From the NCBI GenBank assembly GCA_037178625.1, contig CM074128.1, positions 1,674,001-1,738,000 on the forward strand: a stretch of 64,000 nt of DNA. The letters are read 5' to 3'. The notes beneath the pieces were generated by a model. The model did not search any database, was not told where the DNA came from, and saw only the letters and a program-made list of their open reading frames with translations. Shown here in pieces: positions 9,829 to 21,232 of the stretch. A program made the position numbers and the translations under genes. Position 1 is the first letter of the stretch. Each line of letters opens with the position of its first letter. This DNA is from Skeletonema tropicum. Lineage: Eukaryota > Bacillariophyta > Thalassiosirophyceae > Thalassiosirales > Thalassiosiraceae.

Positions 9829-10270
9829 AAATTTTGCCTGGATTTTGCCTGCCTACGTCATCTTCTTTTGGGAAAGGAGAGACGAAATTTTATCTCGCGC
9901 TGCTGTAGACTATCACGCACACAACTTTACTACATAAAGCAAACTTTTTATACTCTTATTTATTCAGCTGTGTTTTTTTGTGATTCTGCCTCGTTTGTCG
10001 CAGTCAGTGTGAGTGCTAATAGCTCTCTGATCTGACTTCATGATGTATTACGATATCAGTGTGTACCATACAATGTACCTCATCAAACCTGTTCACTCTA
10101 ACTTCGTGAAAGAGCTGTACATGATTTTTTCACATCAATAAAAGTGATACGATATCGTACATACTCGATAATTCTTCGACCACCAGCTAGCTGGCCGTTT
10201 GTTTGAGTGCAGATCTCATAAACGAAAGATGGTGGTGTAATGACCATGCTAATAAGAAACAAACAGAAAA
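9829..10270. other. Intergenic region, no gene seen
   Basis: 440 bp between the HSF-like gene and the homeodomain gene. It holds AT-rich 3' flank and small palindromes (for example acgatatcgt near 10149) but no coding frame with recognisable content. It presumably carries the promoter of the homeodomain gene. Confidence 0.4.
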
Positions 10271-11737
10271 ATGAATGAGCAATTAAGAAGTGAAGCATCA
10301 TCCTTGTTGGGGCCACGCTTAGACGTGTCTCGATCCTTCGCGAATGGCGTTGCGCAGCAGAAGCACCGCATCCTATATCCGATTATTTCCTCCGAAGGAA
10401 CCTCGTCGAGCCAAGTCAAATGGATTGGATTGCACCCACTGGAAATGATTGATCAGATTATGTTGATGACAAAGCACTCAACTCATGCCAGGTCTGCCGC
10501 AAACTCAACCAGTGCATTGTCCAGGAAAAGAGTCGCAGCCACGACTCCGCCACGCTGGTCCGACACTGATGCCCGATGTGAATATCTAGTCCGTTCCATC
10601 TTAGATGAGCGCAATAAAGCTACAAACGGCCAACTACTCATTCGTAGTCAATCTTTGCAGCCATTTTCAACCATTAGTAACACCGTGTCCAACCATCAGC
10701 AACTCCTTCGTGTCGCGAATGACTTTGAGGCGATCGCGACAAAAACTGTTCTGCCTTCATATCACAGAGTAATGGAAGCATTTCTCTCCAAAATGTCTGC
10801 TGTTGCTACAAATGCCCATGATAGCAATGCTGACCATGTCATCAGTGAAACAATTTGTCAAATTGAGGCATTGATGGAAATGGTACTGAGTGCTCGTGCC
10901 GGCACATCGTTTACCAAAGCGATTGCCATTACACCCTCCTCAGACAAGGAGAAAAATGTCTTGTTCCAGGCCAAGATGAATGATTGGCTCATTCAGAACT
11001 GGGTAAACCCGTTTCCAGACACAGCAGAGTTGAATTTTCTTGCCAATCAACTCATCCAGGCTCAATGCATCGTTGTGAAAGCCAAAGACGCTCATTTTGG
11101 TAAGAGTTGTGAAGAATGGCAAAGCTTCATGATGGCTATTGCTATCAAGAGAATTGAAACTTATCTAGTGAATACACGACTGAGGAAGTGGAGGAAAAGC
11201 ATTGAAGACGCATTCGACTTGGTAAGGCTACTGCATACGTAATGTTTCTCTGCTGATTCAATTTGTTATTGTCCTCACACACTGCATGTCTATTATTAGA
11301 GACGCCCAGCAAAATTTCTACTCGAAGACTCACTCCGTCTTTGCGAAGGAAAGGCACTCCAACCAATTGAGGGTTGGAACCCAGATGGACTCTCTTCACA
11401 TCCTCGATACTCGCTCCCACTAAAAGCCTGGAAGGTGAAGAAGAAGGTAGCCAAGAAACGTGGTGCAAAGGGCCCTGTCGCATCAAAAGTTGAGACATTT
11501 CATGTCACGCCCAAGCGACAAAGGGTTGCATCCCCAAAGGAGCGTTCAGCAGGGGATGCATTGATCGAACTTGCCAAGGGCCTCAGGACAATGTCAACAA
11601 CATGTGAAACGAAGACATCCCCCTCGGATGTAGTCGTTCAAGTTGGAGGAATGGGGTTGTCTCCTTTCAACATCGGTGTCGGTGGTTTGGAAGAGGATGC
11701 CCGAAGCAAAATGAAGGAGGGGACGTTTTTCAGTTGA
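10271..11737 (+). CDS. Divergent TALE-type homeodomain protein, two exons
   Basis: Two exons, 10271-11221 and 11300-11737, are separated by a 78-bp phase-0 intron (donor ACTTG/GTAAGG, acceptor TTATTAG); total 462 aa. Near residue 236 is KMNDWLIQNWVNPFPD, which matches homeodomain helix 1 plus the three-residue TALE loop (usually PYP, here PFP). Further on, YLVNTRLRKWRK matches recognition helix 3, keeping the Asn and Arg that contact DNA. Two things are odd: the near-invariant Trp-Phe of helix 3 is Tyr-Leu, and about 20 extra residues separate helices 2 and 3. The extra segment has a GTAAG at 11100, but no splice I tried keeps the frame. The C-terminal exon is basic (KKKVAKKRGAKG). It is probably a nuclear transcription factor; family assignment is moderate because of the divergence. 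Confidence 0.72.
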
Positions 11738-12043
11738 GGCGAGTTAGTGTCACGAGAAGGAGTAGAGCTATTGAGTGCTTGGTACTATTATTCCAGATAA
11801 GTATCCTGATGTCGGCCAAGCATCGTCCGCTGTCGTCTCAACTTGCAAATAGCTTTTCCATGCCGCAGGTTCAAGTCTGTGGGAGGTAGTAGGTCCTGTA
11901 GAAAAGATATAACATATGAATGATCAAGAAAAGTAATGACAGATGTTTGACCATTAGGGTCTTGTCTTTGGTGGTTGGGTGGATATTATAATATCCAGTT
12001 GTATGATGCTAATTAGATGCTATTGCATACTAACTGTAGCTGC
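11738..12043. other. Intergenic 3' flanks of the homeodomain and H3 genes
   Basis: Convergent 3' regions. Apart from the histone stem-loop at 11981-11996 nothing is recognised. Confidence 0.4.
11981..11996 (-). promoter_or_regulatory. Histone mRNA 3' stem-loop of H3
   Basis: The H3-sense strand reads AACT-GGATATTATAATATCC-ACCCA, 48 nt after the H3 stop. It gives a 6-bp stem beginning GG and ending CC, a 4-nt loop and the downstream ACCCA. This is the geometry and flank of the replication-dependent histone stem-loop bound by SLBP. An almost identical element follows the H4 gene. Confidence 0.8.
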
Positions 12044-13283
<1,240 letters not shown>

Positions 13284-13316
13284 ACTATTTGCCGTTACTT
13301 TGTAACCTACACAACT

Positions 13317-13332
13317 GGATATTCTAATATCC
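13317..13332 (+). promoter_or_regulatory. Histone mRNA 3' stem-loop of H4
   Basis: AACT-GGATATTCTAATATCC-ACCCA downstream of the H4 stop. It has a 6-bp stem, a 4-nt loop (TCTA) and the ACCCA flank, and matches the element after H3 except at one loop base. The conservation between two otherwise unrelated 3' regions supports function in histone mRNA processing. Confidence 0.82.
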
Positions 13333-13539
13333 ACCCAGCATTCAAAGAACAAACACCATACACGCTCAACTTTATGTCTCTCTTTTGTACCTCACATCTA
13401 TAGACAGCAGTATTTCCGTAATAGTCTTTCGTCGTATTGTTACATGTGCACATAATAATATAGACTTTTAACGCTGTTATTGAACGAGACTGTACGCAGA
13501 AACAGATATTCTTTATGACGATTAAGTACAACAAATCCA

Positions 13540-15810
13540 CTACCACCAACCGTGTCCATGATAACCACCTGCACTGCGCGCGAATGTTCCGAGCAAGGTA
13601 GTTTTCTTCTTGTGCTCAGCATAACTGTTCATTACTCTTCGTTGCCTTACCAGATACTCCTCCACATTGTCTTCATTGATCTCTGGACCATCCTCCGTCA
13701 ACCGAGGAAACGCTGTCATAAACATTTGCTTCATCAGAACGCTCGATGTGTGGGGAGAATACCCATTATCTTCCAAGTACTGCAGAAAAGGAAGAGCATA
13801 GGTCAGTGTTTATTCAGTCGGTAAATGATCAGATTGGCAAGTTGTTACTGACATCCTTCATACAATACAAAACTTACCTCTCCCATCCAAACACCAAGAT
13901 CCGATGTAGCTTGTTGAATCAACTCCTGGTTGCCCCTTTCACTTTCACCTCTTGTGACTGTGTTCAAAAAACGAACAAATTCTTCTTTGCTGAATCCACT
14001 TTCGGTACCTTCACCGTCTGACAAAGCTGCAAGGATTCTGTCAGCTAACTCTCTCCTAAACTCAAACGTTGCACTGGCTTCTTTTGCAAGTTTGCCAAGA
14101 TCTTCCTTCTCTTCGGCATATGGACGAACGCGAGGCACAACCGTTGGCATGCCATTCTTAGCACGGTGTTTGGCTACTTCCAATGTCAGCTCAGGATCAA
14201 CATAACTCCCACTCAACATCTTTTGTACAATCTCTTCATCTTCTCCTTTGAGAATGCGTTTTTGTGGAGGTGGTTTGGGTGCTTGCTTTCCCATAAGTGG
14301 ATGCCGCATCAATGGCGCGTTTGCTAATGCAGCTGCAATAGAGAAGCAGATGCCTGTAATTATTGCTACTTGTGTGCTAGTAGCATCTGCCAGCAACCCG
14401 AACAACCAAGGTGCAAGAGCCATGCCAAAGTTCATGCTGGCATTGTTCAACCCTTGTGTACAAAGCCGATCTTGTCTTCGGGGGCAATTGCATCCAGCAT
14501 CGGGCCAGTTGTAAGTTGTGAGAATACTGTGAAAGGGAATCCAGCGTACATCACGAACACAAAGAAGCCGAATGACAAGTTCGTCGCAGGAAATGCTACA
14601 CCAATCATGAGCAGGAGACCTGTCACAATAGCTGTACACGAGTTGCCGAAGACACAAACTCCAGCAACTCCAAGCCTTTCAAAGAAAAAAGGCGTCATTT
14701 GCGTCGACGGAATCACTAATGAAAATGGAACAGAGTTAGAACCGACGTTCAATAAAGAAGATAGTAAGTTCCTTGGCGAATACATCAACAAAGCCTACCT
14801 AGAAGCGCAACACAGACAGAAAGCCACTGATAAGCTAGAATCGACATGATTGGATCTTCACCTACTGCGACAAATTGTGCGTAGTATGTTTGCAATGCCA
14901 GAGGTGACAAACAGAGAGGAAATAGTCCTGTAGAACCAATGTTGTCCAGAAGTGCTCCACCCACAATGTTCCACAAAGTCTTTTGATCAATCAATTCTGG
15001 GCGTATGGCATCTTCGTCATCTTCATTCAAGGTAAACTTGTCTTCGATGTCAACAGGCGTCTCATCTTTCGTTGGTTCAATCATATATTGATGGCTCAAA
15101 ATATTGGCAATAAACATCAAGCAAGCGCCGACCCAGAGAGGTGCAAAGAGGCCCACATCTGCCATTAAGACCGCGATGATGCCGCCACCGCTATTACCAA
15201 GGACGAAACATCCAACCAACATTCCCAGCAGCAGTTCTTTCTTTTTCTTGTTGTGTTCAATATCTCCAATGTAAGCCATTCCAATAGGGAGATTCCCAAG
15301 AAAGAAGCCGAAGATAAAGTTGGAAATGCAGAATCCCCAAAACGTATGACGGGTGAAGTATTTGACTATTGAACCAACAGCACTGACCCATCCTAACACA
15401 AGCATGAGAATCTTTCTCCCAAGTCGATCAGACAATGTTCCAATGAAGATACTGGCAATTGCAACCCCAATGAGAGTGCACATCGGCAAGAAATAAGTTG
15501 CAGAGTTAAAACCGAACGGGCTCGTATCTGGGAACGATTCGTCGTTGCCAGAGTATGGGTTGCACATGATCGCGAAGTTTGGATTGAGCATCTTTGTATT
15601 GATCGCACTACAAGTAATCATAAAATTTACCGACCACAGACTATACTTTCGAGTGTCTTCTTCGGTTTGGAGTTTATAGTGACGAGGTAGGATGTAACGG
15701 TGCGTACGCCACTGATCGAATCTTTCGTACAACGTCGAAGTGCCTTTGTCAGCGGCGGCTTCTTCGTTGCCGCTGCCCACAAGTTCTACTGCTTCTTCAT
15801 CATTAGCCAT
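13540..15810 (-). CDS. Major facilitator superfamily transporter, three exons, apparent frameshift
   Basis: Exons on the minus strand are 15810-14799, 14715-13878 and 13779-13540, with canonical introns of 83 bp (GTAGGC...TTCATTAG) and 98 bp (GTAAGT...TCTGCAG). Exon 1 has the N-terminal cytosolic part, many membrane helices and the MFS loop signature GTLSDRLGRKI. Exon 2 adds further helices including GPMLDAIAPEDKIG and LAPWLFGLLADATS; the rest is a ~190-residue charged cytosolic tail. The substrate is unknown. Within exon 2 the frame breaks at about 14455-14458: a duplicated CA dinucleotide (TGTG on the plus strand) separates the upstream GF-V from the downstream QGLN, and removing one CA would rejoin the expected GFVQGLN. 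It is either a sequencing error, a null allele or a young pseudogene. The start ATG at 15810 is clear. Confidence 0.82.
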
Positions 15811-16406
15811 GTTGCCTCTACCTTATGCTCACAATATTGCACTGTTTGAAGAAGCTGCCGCGTACCAATTTGAAGATAAGATAACTGTCAAGATATTGAA
15901 ATGTTTGACGATAAGAGCGTGAAGTCTAGAGAGTATCTTCTACAGAACCAATGGCAGGATGCCGAGGTGCAGCCAGGATGCAGAGATGATGATGTTTGTT
16001 GGTTCTCATTTTTTGAGAAGCCTTTCTGCTTATGGGCTGAGCCTTTTTAGCCTCGGCGCGCGTTTTTTGAAGGAAGCAGGAAGCTACATAGCAGGCTGGA
16101 AGCACAGGGCAAGAGGGCACAGGTACAATACACCAAGTAGAGAGATAGTAGTAGTAGATGCGAGTCTACACATTAGCCCTCCATACTGTCCAATCCAGGC
16201 AAGCAGCTTTTCTTCTCATGAATACCAAGATAACATCCGCCTCACTACCTCTCGAGAGAGTTTAAACATTTTGCTTCGTTCCAAGATAACAAAACAGGCA
16301 AAGCAAAGATGGACAAAAAAGAGGTGTAGGATACTTCTTAGCTCTCTTTCCGCAGCATTGATTCGCACAGTAATACAATATTATAAACAAGCAGTAGCAT
16401 GTGCCT
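15811..16406. other. Intergenic region upstream of the MFS gene
   Basis: About 600 bp between the MFS start and the IMPase stop, both on the minus strand. It should contain the MFS promoter and the IMPase 3' UTR. No gene or clear motif is seen. Confidence 0.4.
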
Positions 16407-17285
16407 TTATTTGTCATCAGAGAACTCAAACGTTGGTTTCCCAGCAACCTTTAACACATCCGTGACCACTGCTCTGCCTCCCGCGCAGACACTACCTTTG
16501 CCAAACTTCATTTCCAAATCAGTTTCAACGCCTCTAGCGTCCCACACGACGCCACCAGCTTCCTTGACCAATACCATACCAGCGCAGACATCCCAAGGGC
16601 CACCAACTCCATGCTCGTAATAACAAGACACTTGACCAGAAGCAACATGACATAAATTTTGAGCAGCCGATCCTGAAGCTCTGTAACCTCTCAATCCTGC
16701 CTTGAGCCACTTCTTGACTCTCTCTGCTGACTCTTCTACAAAGTCGTCGTATCTGTAATGGCCAATATTGTTGACAAGCAAGCAATCTTTGACACAAGTA
16801 GCATCGCTGTCAATAGTGATTTGTTTTCCATTCAGAAATGCGCCACCACCCTCCGCTGCTTCATACATTGAGTCTGTAAATGGATTGTATATGACACCTA
16901 CGCGTGGGATACCTTCTTTCATGTATCCAATAGAAACAGCCACGAATGGATAATTGTGCACAAAGTTCGTAGTGCCATCGATTGGGTCGACACACCAGCA
17001 ACTTTCTTTTGGAAATGGGTCACCTTGCCCTCCATTCGGTGAATCGGCCTGATCTTCTTCACCAATAATCAAATCGTTGGGAAATGCATCTTTAATTAAT
17101 CCGGTGATCATCTTTTCTACTCTTGTATCAGCCTCGGTAACCAAGTCTACACCAGATTTCACTGTTACATTCTTCGATGATCGACCAGTGCCATGAGAGC
17201 AGTAGGAGCGGATGATTTCGCCTGCTTTGAGTGCGGCATCTTTTGCCAACTCTAATTGCGGCTCATAGGAAGAAGAAGTGGTCAT
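16407..17285 (-). CDS. Inositol-phosphate phosphatase (IMPase family)
   Basis: A 292-residue, Mg2+-dependent, Li+-sensitive-type phosphatase releasing myo-inositol from inositol monophosphate; related members act on histidinol phosphate or galactose phosphate. Metal-site motifs are in order: GEED (E76, E77), D100-P-I-D103-G-T-T106 and GPWD with D232. Length fits the family (260-290 aa). No targeting peptide is obvious, so a cytosolic location is likely. The ATG at 17285 is the first in frame. It is divergent from the NSUN gene. It feeds inositol recycling and phosphoinositide synthesis. The specific substrate cannot be fixed from sequence alone. Confidence 0.93.
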   Translation of the reverse strand: MTTSSSYEPQLELAKDAALKAGEIIRSYCSHGTGRSSKNVTVKSGVDLVTEADTRVEKMITGLIKDAFPNDLIIGEEDQADSPNGGQGDPFPKESCWCVDPIDGTTNFVHNYPFVAVSIGYMKEGIPRVGVIYNPFTDSMYEAAEGGGAFLNGKQITIDSDATCVKDCLLVNNIGHYRYDDFVEESAERVKKWLKAGLRGYRASGSAAQNLCHVASGQVSCYYEHGVGGPWDVCAGMVLVKEAGGVVWDARGVETDLEMKFGKGSVCAGGRAVVTDVLKVAGKPTFEFSDDK

Positions 17286-17924
17286 GTTGCTGCTGACTAT
17301 CGGGTCCTTTTCAAACGACTTCTTGCGATTAGTATTTGTAATACACAGTAGTCGAACAACTCAACATGGACCAGATGAGAGGAGCTAAGTCGTTCGTTCT
17401 GTCGTTCTGTCGGTCGGTCGGTCGGTCGTTCTGTCGTTCTGTCCGGGCCCTTTGGCGTGTCCTTTGGCCTTCACGGGCATTTTCGATCGACTCTTTCTTT
17501 GATTGGCTTGATTTGACCCCTTGCCCCCCCCCCCCGTTTTTAGAGTTTTCGATTGACTCTTTCTTTTTTTTTTTTTTTTTTTTTTTTTAATTAGATAAAT
17601 AAGTGATTAGTTTAGGATGGTATTCAGGAGCTGTTACTGGGCAAGCTGGATCTGAACTTTGATTGCCTTAGATTTGAATGTTCAGGGGGGGTGGAAAACC
17701 CGCGCAGCGGCTAGACGAGCGTCAGCGAGGCTAGTGGACCAGAAAGAGAGGAAAGAGGAAGGAGAGGAGGAGAGATCGAGCATTCTCCTACGCTGGCAGT
17801 AGGTAGGAATTAGCATTGCATTTTCCGCAAAACAGAAGTGCATCTCATCTTCCACCCTTCATGCTCCTTCATATCATGCCAGCACCATAGCTACTTACTG
17901 CTTCTGTCAACACAATACTTAACC
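17286..17924. other. Divergent intergenic region with low-complexity tracts
   Basis: It separates IMPase and NSUN starts. It holds GTCG/GTTCT short tandem units (about 17395-17445), a run of 12 C (17524-17535), a 25-nt T run (about 17564-17588), then the 38-bp dispersed repeat. On the minus strand this is a sequence ending in a poly-A tract, which would fit a retroposed element. Promoters for both genes must lie in the remainder. Confidence 0.5.
17593..17630. repeat. 38-bp dispersed repeat, copy 2
   Basis: Identical to 8164-8201. Here it follows a long T run, so on the minus strand the repeat is followed a few bases later by poly-A, suggesting the 3' end of a retroposed (SINE- or LINE-like) element. 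The first copy lacks the tract. Confidence 0.7.
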
Positions 17925-19220
17925 ATGACAGAACCAAAGCGATATGTTCGTCTTAATCCACGGTTTGGCCGTGACGAGACTCTTTCGCTCCTAAAGTCTG
18001 AAATAGTGCAACAACAATCATCGACCGATGGTTGTGATGATGGAAAAAAGTACCCACTGCCGGTAAGCTGGCTGACCCCGACAAAAGATGATGACCAGTT
18101 TGAATTTTTTGCAATTCCTGGAGATTTTAGTCTCAATCGCTCGTCATCGTTTCAATCAGGACGAGTGTATGGGATGGATGTGACTAGTGGGGCGGCAGTA
18201 CTGGCGTTACTTTTCGACACGTATGATTGTACTAAATCAGCGAAGCCCGATGATGGGAAGAAATCTACACGAGATGAAGAAAAACCTCAGCTGCGTGTAC
18301 TGGATCTATGTTGTGCACCAGGCTTGAAGTTATGCATGCTGGCCGATCTTGCACCTCTGTCTTCGACTATCATTGGTGTGGACATCTCTCAGAATCGAAT
18401 TCAATTATGCAAGAATATAATAAAAAAGTATCATACAAATCAGGAGACATCTGGACTAAAAGACCACAACGACAAACAGGCCTCATCATGTCAATCAACA
18501 ATCCGTTTATACTGCACTGATGGCACAAAATTTGGGACAAATGAGCCATGTGGATTAGCATTTGATTCTAATGCTGAGAAACAAGAAATGCAGACTCAGG
18601 GGAAACGAAAACGACAAAATAAAAGTGCGAGGGCACGTGAAAAGAGGAGATTGCTAGAGTTGCAACGCCAAGAAATTGTGTTTGCAGCCGATAGTGCCAA
18701 TGGTGAACAACAGAATGAAAAAAGTGACGAGTCTGTGTCCCAACAATCCATTGAAACGAACAACACATGTTGTATACCTTTATTTGACCGCGTCCTTGTT
18801 GATGCAGAGTGCTCAACCGATGGAGCAATCAAGCATATACAAAAGCGTGAAGCATCCTCTAAGGCTCCTTTGTGGAATGATTCAAATATGAATGAACTCG
18901 TTGACTTGCAAAAACGTCTGATAGAATCAGGATTTCGGCTGCTCAAAAGTGGAGGAAACCTCGTCTACTCTACTTGTTCGTTACAGGAAGCCCAAAATGA
19001 AACTGTTGTACGTTGGTTGTTGCAAAAATATGATGATGCCTACATTATACCGGTATCATTCAACAAACAAAATGATTCAAAGCAAATACCTTCTTTCGTT
19101 GAAGAAGGTTCTTTGGCAGGAACGATTCGATTCAATCCCCTGAAAGCCTCCTCGGGGATGACAGAGGAATTCTTACCTGGAACAGGCTTCTTTCTTTCTA
19201 AGATTGGTAAAAAGTCATGA
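17925..19220 (+). CDS. NOP2/NSUN-family RNA cytosine-5 methyltransferase
   Basis: A 431-residue Rossmann methyltransferase that transfers methyl from S-adenosylmethionine to C5 of cytosine in rRNA or tRNA. Seen: GRVYGMDVTSGAA, SAM-binding motif I LDLCCAPGLK (about residues 126-135), GVDISQNRIQLC, motif IV VDAEC with C296, and motif VI STCS with the catalytic C351. The usual Pro before the motif-IV Cys is Glu here. A ~70-residue Lys/Glu/Gln-rich insert (RKRQNKSARAREKRR) sits between motifs and may bind RNA. The start is the first ATG of the frame, following a short upstream ATG-TAG frame in the leader. Which RNA is modified cannot be decided. It is divergent from IMPase. Confidence 0.9.
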   Translation: MTEPKRYVRLNPRFGRDETLSLLKSEIVQQQSSTDGCDDGKKYPLPVSWLTPTKDDDQFEFFAIPGDFSLNRSSSFQSGRVYGMDVTSGAAVLALLFDTYDCTKSAKPDDGKKSTRDEEKPQLRVLDLCCAPGLKLCMLADLAPLSSTIIGVDISQNRIQLCKNIIKKYHTNQETSGLKDHNDKQASSCQSTIRLYCTDGTKFGTNEPCGLAFDSNAEKQEMQTQGKRKRQNKSARAREKRRLLELQRQEIVFAADSANGEQQNEKSDESVSQQSIETNNTCCIPLFDRVLVDAECSTDGAIKHIQKREASSKAPLWNDSNMNELVDLQKRLIESGFRLLKSGGNLVYSTCSLQEAQNETVVRWLLQKYDDAYIIPVSFNKQNDSKQIPSFVEEGSLAGTIRFNPLKASSGMTEEFLPGTGFFLSKIGKKS

Positions 19221-19721
19221 TTTCAAGAATAGCTGTAGTATTGTCTCTAAGCAGCTTCCATAAGTACATTTCTTTTTTACCCTGAATCGCATCTACATAC
19301 TGATTAACTCATTCTCGCGCAAACCTGAATTTACCTGAGCAGAGTCGACCAGCCATAACTGCGCCAATATTAGCCCGATCCCGATTTAAATTATTCCAAG
19401 AGCAGTATTATTCTCAGTAGGGTAGTAGTGAAGAGTCTGCCTAATATTTTGCAGTGATTCCATTGCCATAAGCCGATCACTTGTCGCTTTGCGCGAAAAA
19501 GGGTTAACTTCGTTCATTTGATGGGTGCATTGGATACTGTGACTCTGGTACTCAACTCAAGAAAGTACGACTCTACACGTACGAATCCACAACGAAAAAT
19601 AACAGCAAGCAACAGAACCGACAAAGTCGCCATAATCTTGCAGAGTGCTGCTAATCCTGCATAAATATCATCCAACGGATGTTGGAAACTGGTCAAATAA
19701 TAGAATAATCACGACAACCCA
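19221..19721. other. Intergenic region, no gene seen
   Basis: 500 bp of AT-rich flank between NSUN and the first LITAF-domain gene. The final ~20 bp begin the duplicated segment shared with the second LITAF gene. Confidence 0.4.
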
Positions 19722-20231
19722 ATGACTGTATCCGACACAAAGGCGTCAGCCCCTCCTCTTGGCGATGAGGAAACTCCAGTCGTTGTCGCGACAGCCATCC
19801 CCTCAGTAACGGCTTCTATTCCCAACGCCAATTCACAACCTCAACCTGCAGAGGTGCCGGGTATGTCCATGGTCACGAAAACAATGAAGTATCCAGACGG
19901 TCGAGAGGTGACAACAACTGAGTACGTTCCTAATGATTCAGCCCCTGCAGCTACAACTCTTCCTTTCAATGTTGATTTAGATTTAGGCCGTAGGGATTTG
20001 GGAAGTCGACCTGTCTCAATCACCTGTCCCTCCTGCCAGCACACTGGATTAACAAAAACACACGAACAATTCGGACCATGTACGTGGATTAGTGTGATTT
20101 TCTTGTGCTTTTTCTGTTTTCCACTGTTTTGGGTACCCTTTGTTTGCCCTTCATGTAACGATGTTGAGCATTTTTGCACCAATTGCGGTAAACGGGTCGG
20201 TTGGAATCAGGCTGAATGCTGCAGGAATTGA
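19722..20231 (+). CDS. LITAF-domain protein, paralogue 1
   Basis: A 169-residue protein with a C-terminal LITAF zinc-ribbon: CPSCQHTGLTKT, a hydrophobic membrane-inserting hairpin (WISVIFLCFFCFPLFWVPFV), then CPSC and HFCTNCGKRVG. In animals such proteins sit on the cytosolic face of late endosomes and lysosomes and bind ESCRT and ubiquitin ligases. The N-terminal ~95 residues are Pro/Thr-rich and probably disordered. The first zinc half is intact. Compared with the paralogue at 23003 the N-terminal linker is shorter and the domain has a few substitutions (Phe for Cys in EQFGPC). A role in endosomal membranes is inferred from the family only. Confidence 0.88.
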   Translation: MTVSDTKASAPPLGDEETPVVVATAIPSVTASIPNANSQPQPAEVPGMSMVTKTMKYPDGREVTTTEYVPNDSAPAATTLPFNVDLDLGRRDLGSRPVSITCPSCQHTGLTKTHEQFGPCTWISVIFLCFFCFPLFWVPFVCPSCNDVEHFCTNCGKRVGWNQAECCRN

Positions 20232-20403
20232 TAGGAAGAATGTCCTTTTTGCAGTCCTTTGTGGTTGTGTGAGACGTGGTGATTAGGGTGTAGAAAGAGA
20301 ACAGATATATGTAGTAGTCAAAAGTTAATGCACTAGGGTCTTATAAGCTTAGGCTGCGTGTGCATTATCTATCACTTGCTTCTGCCACTTGCAAGTTGGG
20401 GAC

Positions 20404-20530
20404 CTAATTCAATCCAAGAGGCTTTGTGAGGTCTTTTGGTTTCGTTACATTCTCGTCATTTGTGTGCCCTCCATGTCTTGTCAGAAGAGTAGGAGGTGTA
20501 GCCATGATGATACTCATGACCTCTTTGCGC
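20404..20530 (-). pseudogene. 3' fragment of the IQ/Arg-Asp-rich gene
   Basis: The minus strand ends with RHGGHTNDEN then KPLGLN and a stop, nearly identical to the C-terminus of the intact gene at 23706-26090. Upstream, homology continues in a different frame (the gene's EYHDHGYTS region) after an internal deletion, then stops. It is a by-product of the segmental duplication and not a gene. Confidence 0.82.
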
Positions 20531-21232
20531 AGAGTTTCACAACTCTCTAACATATTCATATTGCAAGCATTCGAGTTCTTAGTGTTGCTACACCGATATC
20601 CATCAAATTTAAGACCAACAAAGCCTACACACCATCCACTCACCCAAAACTACCTACGTACATCTCGCTCCAGGGAAAGATAGATAGATTATTTTAGTCA
20701 CTACTCTCTAGACACCAGTGTCAGTGTCAGTAGAGAAAGAAGAATTTAAACCTGGAGGGGCTCGGCAGCCTGCTGGGAAGGTTTCTAGAGGTACTTAGGT
20801 ACAACGTAGGCAGGATATAGGATAGGAATACAAAAATGGGCCTCGTTTCACAGTTTGGTTTTGACAACGAGACGGTAAGCGTCACACTCTCTGTTATTTT
20901 CCCTTGATAAAACTAAAACCACACTAGTGATGGGTGTTGTGAAAAGCACGACTGGAGAGAGCGGTGGTGACACAAAACGAGTGGTAAATGACCACACTGT
21001 TGCAGCGAAGCATGCAACAGTGTGGTCATACCACGAGTTTGGTCACAGCACTCTTCACGAGTGTGGTCACACACGCCACGGCCACGAGCACGTTTGTGGT
21101 TTTATTTGTGAAGCTATGAGCAGCAAGGAGAGTGCGGTCTAAAATCGCTTTACACACAGCCACGAATGCTTTGGGGCAACAAATTGAACTCTTAATCTGA
21201 CATGGCCTTTTCGTGCGGTTTCGTTCATTCTT
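20531..21232. other. Intergenic region between duplication copy A and the transposon
   Basis: No supported gene. It contains the perfect hairpin at 20989-21028 and several further TGTGGTCA/TGACCACA motifs (about 20980-21080), echoed on the other side of the transposon near 22715 and 22796. Confidence 0.4.
20989..21028. repeat. Perfect 16-bp inverted repeat (hairpin)
   Basis: Arms TGACCACACTGTTGCA (20989-21004) and TGCAACAGTGTGGTCA (21013-21028) flank an 8-nt loop. No gene overlaps it. It could be a cruciform or a remnant of another element; TGACCACACTG also occurs near 22796. Confidence 0.85.

Larger units (their letters stand above)
19700..20530. repeat. Segmental duplication, copy A (LITAF gene plus downstream tail)
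   Basis: It aligns with 22975-23878: the LITAF reading frame, its 3' flank (same order of cctttttgcagtcctttgtg and gtgagacgtggtgattaggg), and the last ~40 codons of the convergent IQ/Arg-Asp-rich gene. Copy A has lost an internal stretch of that neighbour's 3' end and upstream homology stops near 20530. Confidence 0.85.

Noticed and set aside
11100..11151. Possible 50-bp intron inside the homeodomain insert (GTAAGA donor)
   Set aside because: Joining to either nearby AG brings an immediate stop in the new frame.
17366..17590. Serine/arginine-rich 74-aa frame ending in poly-Phe
   Set aside because: It is produced by GTCG repeats and the poly-T tract, not by a gene.
20927..21142. 71-aa frame rich in His and Gly (HECGHTRHGHEHVCG)
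   Set aside because: It overlaps the hairpin and TGTGGTCA repeats, and its composition follows from the repeats. No start context or homologue pattern is seen.
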